In this document: positions 61,726 to 64,000 of the stretch, one piece after another
Layout of the letters: each line of letters opens with the position of its first letter
How positions within the stretch are numbered: position 1 is the stretch's first letter
Origin: Salinicoccus hispanicus
GTDB taxonomy: Bacteria; Bacillota; Bacilli; Staphylococcales; Salinicoccaceae
Direction: 5' to 3'
Assembly: GCF_009831115.1 (NCBI RefSeq)
Contig: NZ_WUUK01000002.1
Span: 1 to 64,000 of the forward strand
DNA: 64,000 nt
Translations under genes and position numbers: made by a program
The notes under the pieces: model-generated
What the model was told of the DNA's origin: nothing
The model's database searches: none
The model's input: the letters and a program-made list of their open reading frames with translations, nothing else

Positions 61726-62300
61726 TCTGTACCATATGTCCTTGCTTTTACAGGCTCGAATGTCTCGAAACTCTTAAGGATATCAGCAGCATCATCGCTG
61801 ATGAAAAGAAGTCCCATATATTTTTCTTCGAGGAAACCTTCAGCAATCAGCTTCTCGAAAAGGTGGGTCAGTGTGTCGAAGAAATGATTGACGTCGAGCA
61901 GTCCAATTGGTTTTTTCTGCAGGCCAAGCTGGCCCCAAGTAAAGATTTCAAAGAATTCCTCCATGGTACCGGCTCCGCCAGGCAGTGTAATGATCGCATC
62001 TCCTAATTCTTCCATCCGGGCCTTTCTTTCATGCATGGTTTCAACAACTTCCATATGCTGAGCATCCGGATGTGCCATTTCCCTTTCAACCAGGAACTGA
62101 GGGATGACGCCGGTTACAGTCCCCCCTTTTGAAAGGGCCCCATCAGCTACAGCACCCATCAGTCCGATGGCACCACCGCCGAATATGACACCAATACCCT
62201 TTTCTGCAAGCAACGCACCAAGTGCATAGGCCTGTTTTTCATATATGGGATCGTCCCCGGTCCGGGCCCCACAGAAAATGGTAACGTTTCGAATCTTCAT
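61710..62300 (-). CDS. LOG-family protein (TIGR00730 type)
   Basis: A 196-residue Rossmann-like protein of the LOG family, which includes nucleoside-5'-monophosphate phosphoribohydrolases releasing cytokinin-like bases. The family motifs are complete: FCGARTGDDP at the N-terminus, FGGGAIGLMGAVADGAL, and PGGAGTMEEFFEIFTW (PGGxGTxxE). Physiological substrate in Bacillota is not settled. ATG follows GGGAGGTG. It is transcribed after the coiled-coil protein gene 44 bases upstream. Confidence 0.9.
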   Translation of the reverse strand: MKIRNVTIFCGARTGDDPIYEKQAYALGALLAEKGIGVIFGGGAIGLMGAVADGALSKGGTVTGVIPQFLVEREMAHPDAQHMEVVETMHERKARMEELGDAIITLPGGAGTMEEFFEIFTWGQLGLQKKPIGLLDVNHFFDTLTHLFEKLIAEGFLEEKYMGLLFISDDAADILKSFETFEPVKARTYGTEKRRP

Positions 62301-62344
62301 AATCTTGACACCTCCCTCTGCTAAAGGCTGGTATGCTCCACTGA

Positions 62345-63313
62345 TCAGTTATACTGCTTTTTCCTATGCTTCTCGATTTTCTTTTCCAGTTTCTTCTGTC
62401 TTCTGGACTTTGTAACTGCGCCAGGCTCTCCTGTCTTACGGCCGCTCGCAGACACTCTTGTCTCCTGCAGACCACGGTGCCTGTTGAAAAGGGAATTCTC
62501 CCATTCTGTTTCCTTCTTCGCAGTTACAGCATGTTTCGGATCAAGCTTGTTCTTATGCTTCGTGAATAATTCTCCATTTTCAAACCCATCTGATTCATGA
62601 CCTTTTACTTTCTTGTCAATCCAGTAGTTGATGTTCTGATCCATGTGGTCAAATCTCTCCTGTCCGTTGTTGTCTTTGGCATCGTCTGCCGTTTCGGCAT
62701 TGATATCCAGTCGTTCTTCGTCGTCATCTGTCAGGCTTGCCCGATTGTTTGCCTGGTCATCACTGTACTCTGTGGCGATGCCATAGTTGTCAGGATTGGA
62801 CTTCATCTCGGCCTTTGTTTCCGGCATTTCAACCTCAGTCGCCCTGTAGGCATCATCCACGGTCATGGCATGTGATTTGTCGTCATTATCATGGGTCTGA
62901 TCGGAACCGGACTGCAGAATTTTCGGTACCGGTATTGCAGACTGTTCCTTCAGACGCTGTTTCCTATGCTTTTCCTTTTCCTTTTCAAACTGCTTGAGCA
63001 GTGATTCTTCCTGCTGAAGGCTTTTCTGATACTGCTTCTGTTCCTTCTTGTAAGTATGCTGGACACGTCTGTCTTCGACAGCATCGCCAACTTTTGAGAT
63101 GGCAGTCCTGCCTGTCTGGTATGTGGATGTACTTGCACTCTTGACCGATTGGGCGGCACTGGCACTCTTGTCTTTGGCAGAATGGTAGATGGTATTCGAT
63201 GTCGCGCTGATCTTCTGTACATCAGGATGCTTCTTGATGCGGTTTCTTTCATTAAAAAGGGGAACGAGTACTACAGGCAGCAGCGTTACGGCCTTTTTCA
63301 CTTTATCATTCAT
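62345..63313 (-). CDS. Hypothetical membrane-anchored coiled-coil protein
   Basis: A 322-residue protein: one N-terminal hydrophobic segment (AVTLLPVVLVPLF), then a Ser/Ala/Lys-rich stretch with recurring SA-K units, a charged helix rich in Lys/Glu/Gln (~90-130), an acidic middle with many Asp, and a strongly basic C-terminus (SRRQKKLEKKIEKHRKK). No catalytic motif or family recognised; the start region loosely resembles YtxH-type stress proteins. ATG follows GGAGG. A perfect sigma-B promoter precedes it, which marks it as a general stress protein. LOG follows on the same strand. Confidence 0.68.
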   Translation of the reverse strand: MNDKVKKAVTLLPVVLVPLFNERNRIKKHPDVQKISATSNTIYHSAKDKSASAAQSVKSASTSTYQTGRTAISKVGDAVEDRRVQHTYKKEQKQYQKSLQQEESLLKQFEKEKEKHRKQRLKEQSAIPVPKILQSGSDQTHDNDDKSHAMTVDDAYRATEVEMPETKAEMKSNPDNYGIATEYSDDQANNRASLTDDDEERLDINAETADDAKDNNGQERFDHMDQNINYWIDKKVKGHESDGFENGELFTKHKNKLDPKHAVTAKKETEWENSLFNRHRGLQETRVSASGRKTGEPGAVTKSRRQKKLEKKIEKHRKKQYN

Positions 63314-63353
63314 TCACTTAACCTCCAGCGTGTTCGTATATGATGATTATAAT

Positions 63354-63379
63354 ATACCCTCGTCACAGTTTCATTAAAC
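63354..63379 (-). promoter_or_regulatory. Perfect sigma-B promoter of the coiled-coil protein gene
   Basis: Minus strand: GTTTAA (63379-63374), 14 bases, GGGTAT (63359-63354). Both hexamers equal the sigma-B consensus. The -10 box is 41 bases from the start codon. Confidence 0.85.
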
Positions 63380-63448
63380 TGTAAACAAATTCGTTTAAAT
63401 ACCCGGCAATAAAGGTATGGTTGAAGTAAGAATGAGGAGGAATGCAGG

Positions 63449-64000
63449 GTGAAAACAATTACTGGACAGATGACGCTTGGTAATATCGTAACAGAAATTC
63501 CGAAATCAGGTGATATTTTCAGGAAGCAGAGGGTCGATTTTGCCAATGACGGCAATAGGACACTCGAAGAAGTTGTACAGGATCACCAGCTGCCACTTGA
63601 TAACCTGCTGTATGAAATCAACAGGATGGGAACTGAAAACCAGGATGGTATCGATATCAAATATATGGATGAGCAGAGCATAATAAGCTATATCCAAAGA
63701 AAATATCATGAAGATCTGAAGGATGAACTGCCGATTCTCGAGTCCTATGCAGAAAAAATGGTCAAAGAAAATGGAGACCTGGAAATTGTCGAGGATCTAT
63801 TTCTCAATTTGAAGACTGCACTGCTCGATCATACCCGTGATGAAGATGAGAATGTATTCCCGATGCTATCTTCATTCCTGAGTGATCCTTCCGAAAATAA
63901 AAAAGAAGCGCTCAAACCTCATGTGACCGAGCTTGAAGATGAGCACCGCAATGCAGCAGAAGCTTTCTGGCGCCTGCGCGACTTCACGAACGACTATACC
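63449..64000 (+). CDS. Ric/ScdA-like di-iron protein lacking the N-terminal cysteines (3' truncated by window)
   Basis: Open to the window end (184 codons visible, not in the supplied reading frames because it starts with GTG and runs off). The N-terminal domain matches ScdA_N of the iron-sulfur repair proteins, starting LGNIVTEIPKSGDIF, but the hallmark DFCCGG reads DFANDG, so both Cys are missing. The hemerythrin-like half keeps KYHEDLKDELPILESY, LLDHTRDEDENVFP and ELEDEHRNA, with metal His/Glu, ending near LRDFTNDYT. GTG 63449 is eight bases after GAGGAGG. It may retain di-iron chemistry while losing the cysteine-based function. Confidence 0.85.
   Translation, partial: MKTITGQMTLGNIVTEIPKSGDIFRKQRVDFANDGNRTLEEVVQDHQLPLDNLLYEINRMGTENQDGIDIKYMDEQSIISYIQRKYHEDLKDELPILESYAEKMVKENGDLEIVEDLFLNLKTALLDHTRDEDENVFPMLSSFLSDPSENKKEALKPHVTELEDEHRNAAEAFWRLRDFTNDYT

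Noticed and set aside
1-64000. Mobile elements, prophage, CRISPR array, defence islands
   Set aside because: I saw no transposase, integrase, phage structural gene, regularly spaced repeat or restriction/toxin pair. All multi-gene sets read as housekeeping or ordinary accessory functions.

Overview
The window is about 64 kb of ordinary chromosome from a mid-GC Bacillota of the family Staphylococcaceae, most likely Salinicoccus or a close relative. This is inferred from sequence reading only. The order arginase - cdaA - ybbR - glmM - (glmS ribozyme) glmS matches the Staphylococcus chromosome. A Sle1-type LysM/CHAP autolysin, a cytosolic gamma-glutamyltransferase and a DesKR-regulated desaturase are also present. 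Base composition is higher in GC than Staphylococcus, and clpE, which I do not expect in Staphylococcus aureus, is present. I see no prophage, insertion sequence, CRISPR array or plasmid-type gene, and gene density is uniformly high.

Layout. 1-900: 3' end of 23S rRNA, 5S rRNA and six tRNAs (Asn, Glu, Val, Tyr, Gln, Lys). 950-9700: arginase with a catabolite-response-like element, two regulators, the c-di-AMP cyclase and its regulator, glmM, the glmS ribozyme and glmS, and an ATC-hydrolase-like protein. 9.8-16.4 kb: ribulose-monophosphate pair hxlAB with an HxlR regulator, a SurA_N lipoprotein, and clpE behind two promoters and three CtsR operators. 16.4-21 kb: SDR and aldehyde dehydrogenases, aldo/keto reductase, HAD phosphatase. 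21-24 kb: des-desK-desR membrane-fluidity module. 24-31 kb: orphan threonine-synthase-like enzyme, multidrug exporter, divergent O-methyltransferase, tRNA hydroxylase trhO. 31-36.4 kb: ggt, queCDE, a FrnE-like DsbA protein and queF behind a preQ1-I riboswitch. 36.4-44.8 kb: transporters, K+ channel, LysM/CHAP autolysin, a seven-helix membrane protein, YebC. 44.8-52.4 kb: GntR/ABC operon, DUF402, stress SDR, LysR, MFS. 52.4-60.3 kb: a peptide or glutathione-type ABC importer (two ATPases, two permeases) divergent from two tandem paralogous binding lipoproteins. 60.3-64 kb: small lipoprotein, hypotheticals, LOG protein, a coiled-coil protein and a truncated Ric/ScdA-like gene.

Regulatory logic is unusually readable. 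Class-specific sites fit the genes they precede: CtsR (clpE), a CcpA-type cre (rocF), sigma-B promoters (an aldo/keto reductase, an SDR and a coiled-coil protein), CodY-like boxes (peptide importer), a GntR palindrome over a promoter, a candidate DesR palindrome, a WalR motif near the autolysin, the glmS ribozyme and a preQ1 riboswitch. The least ordinary items are proteins that keep their fold but have lost hallmark residues: a Ric/ScdA homologue without its Cys-Cys motif, an SDR with Asn in place of the catalytic Lys, and an O-methyltransferase with Asn in place of its metal-binding Asp residues. I did not find a clearly new multi-gene system. The best candidate for follow-up is the two-receptor, CodY-marked peptide/glutathione importer with a separate cytosolic ggt.
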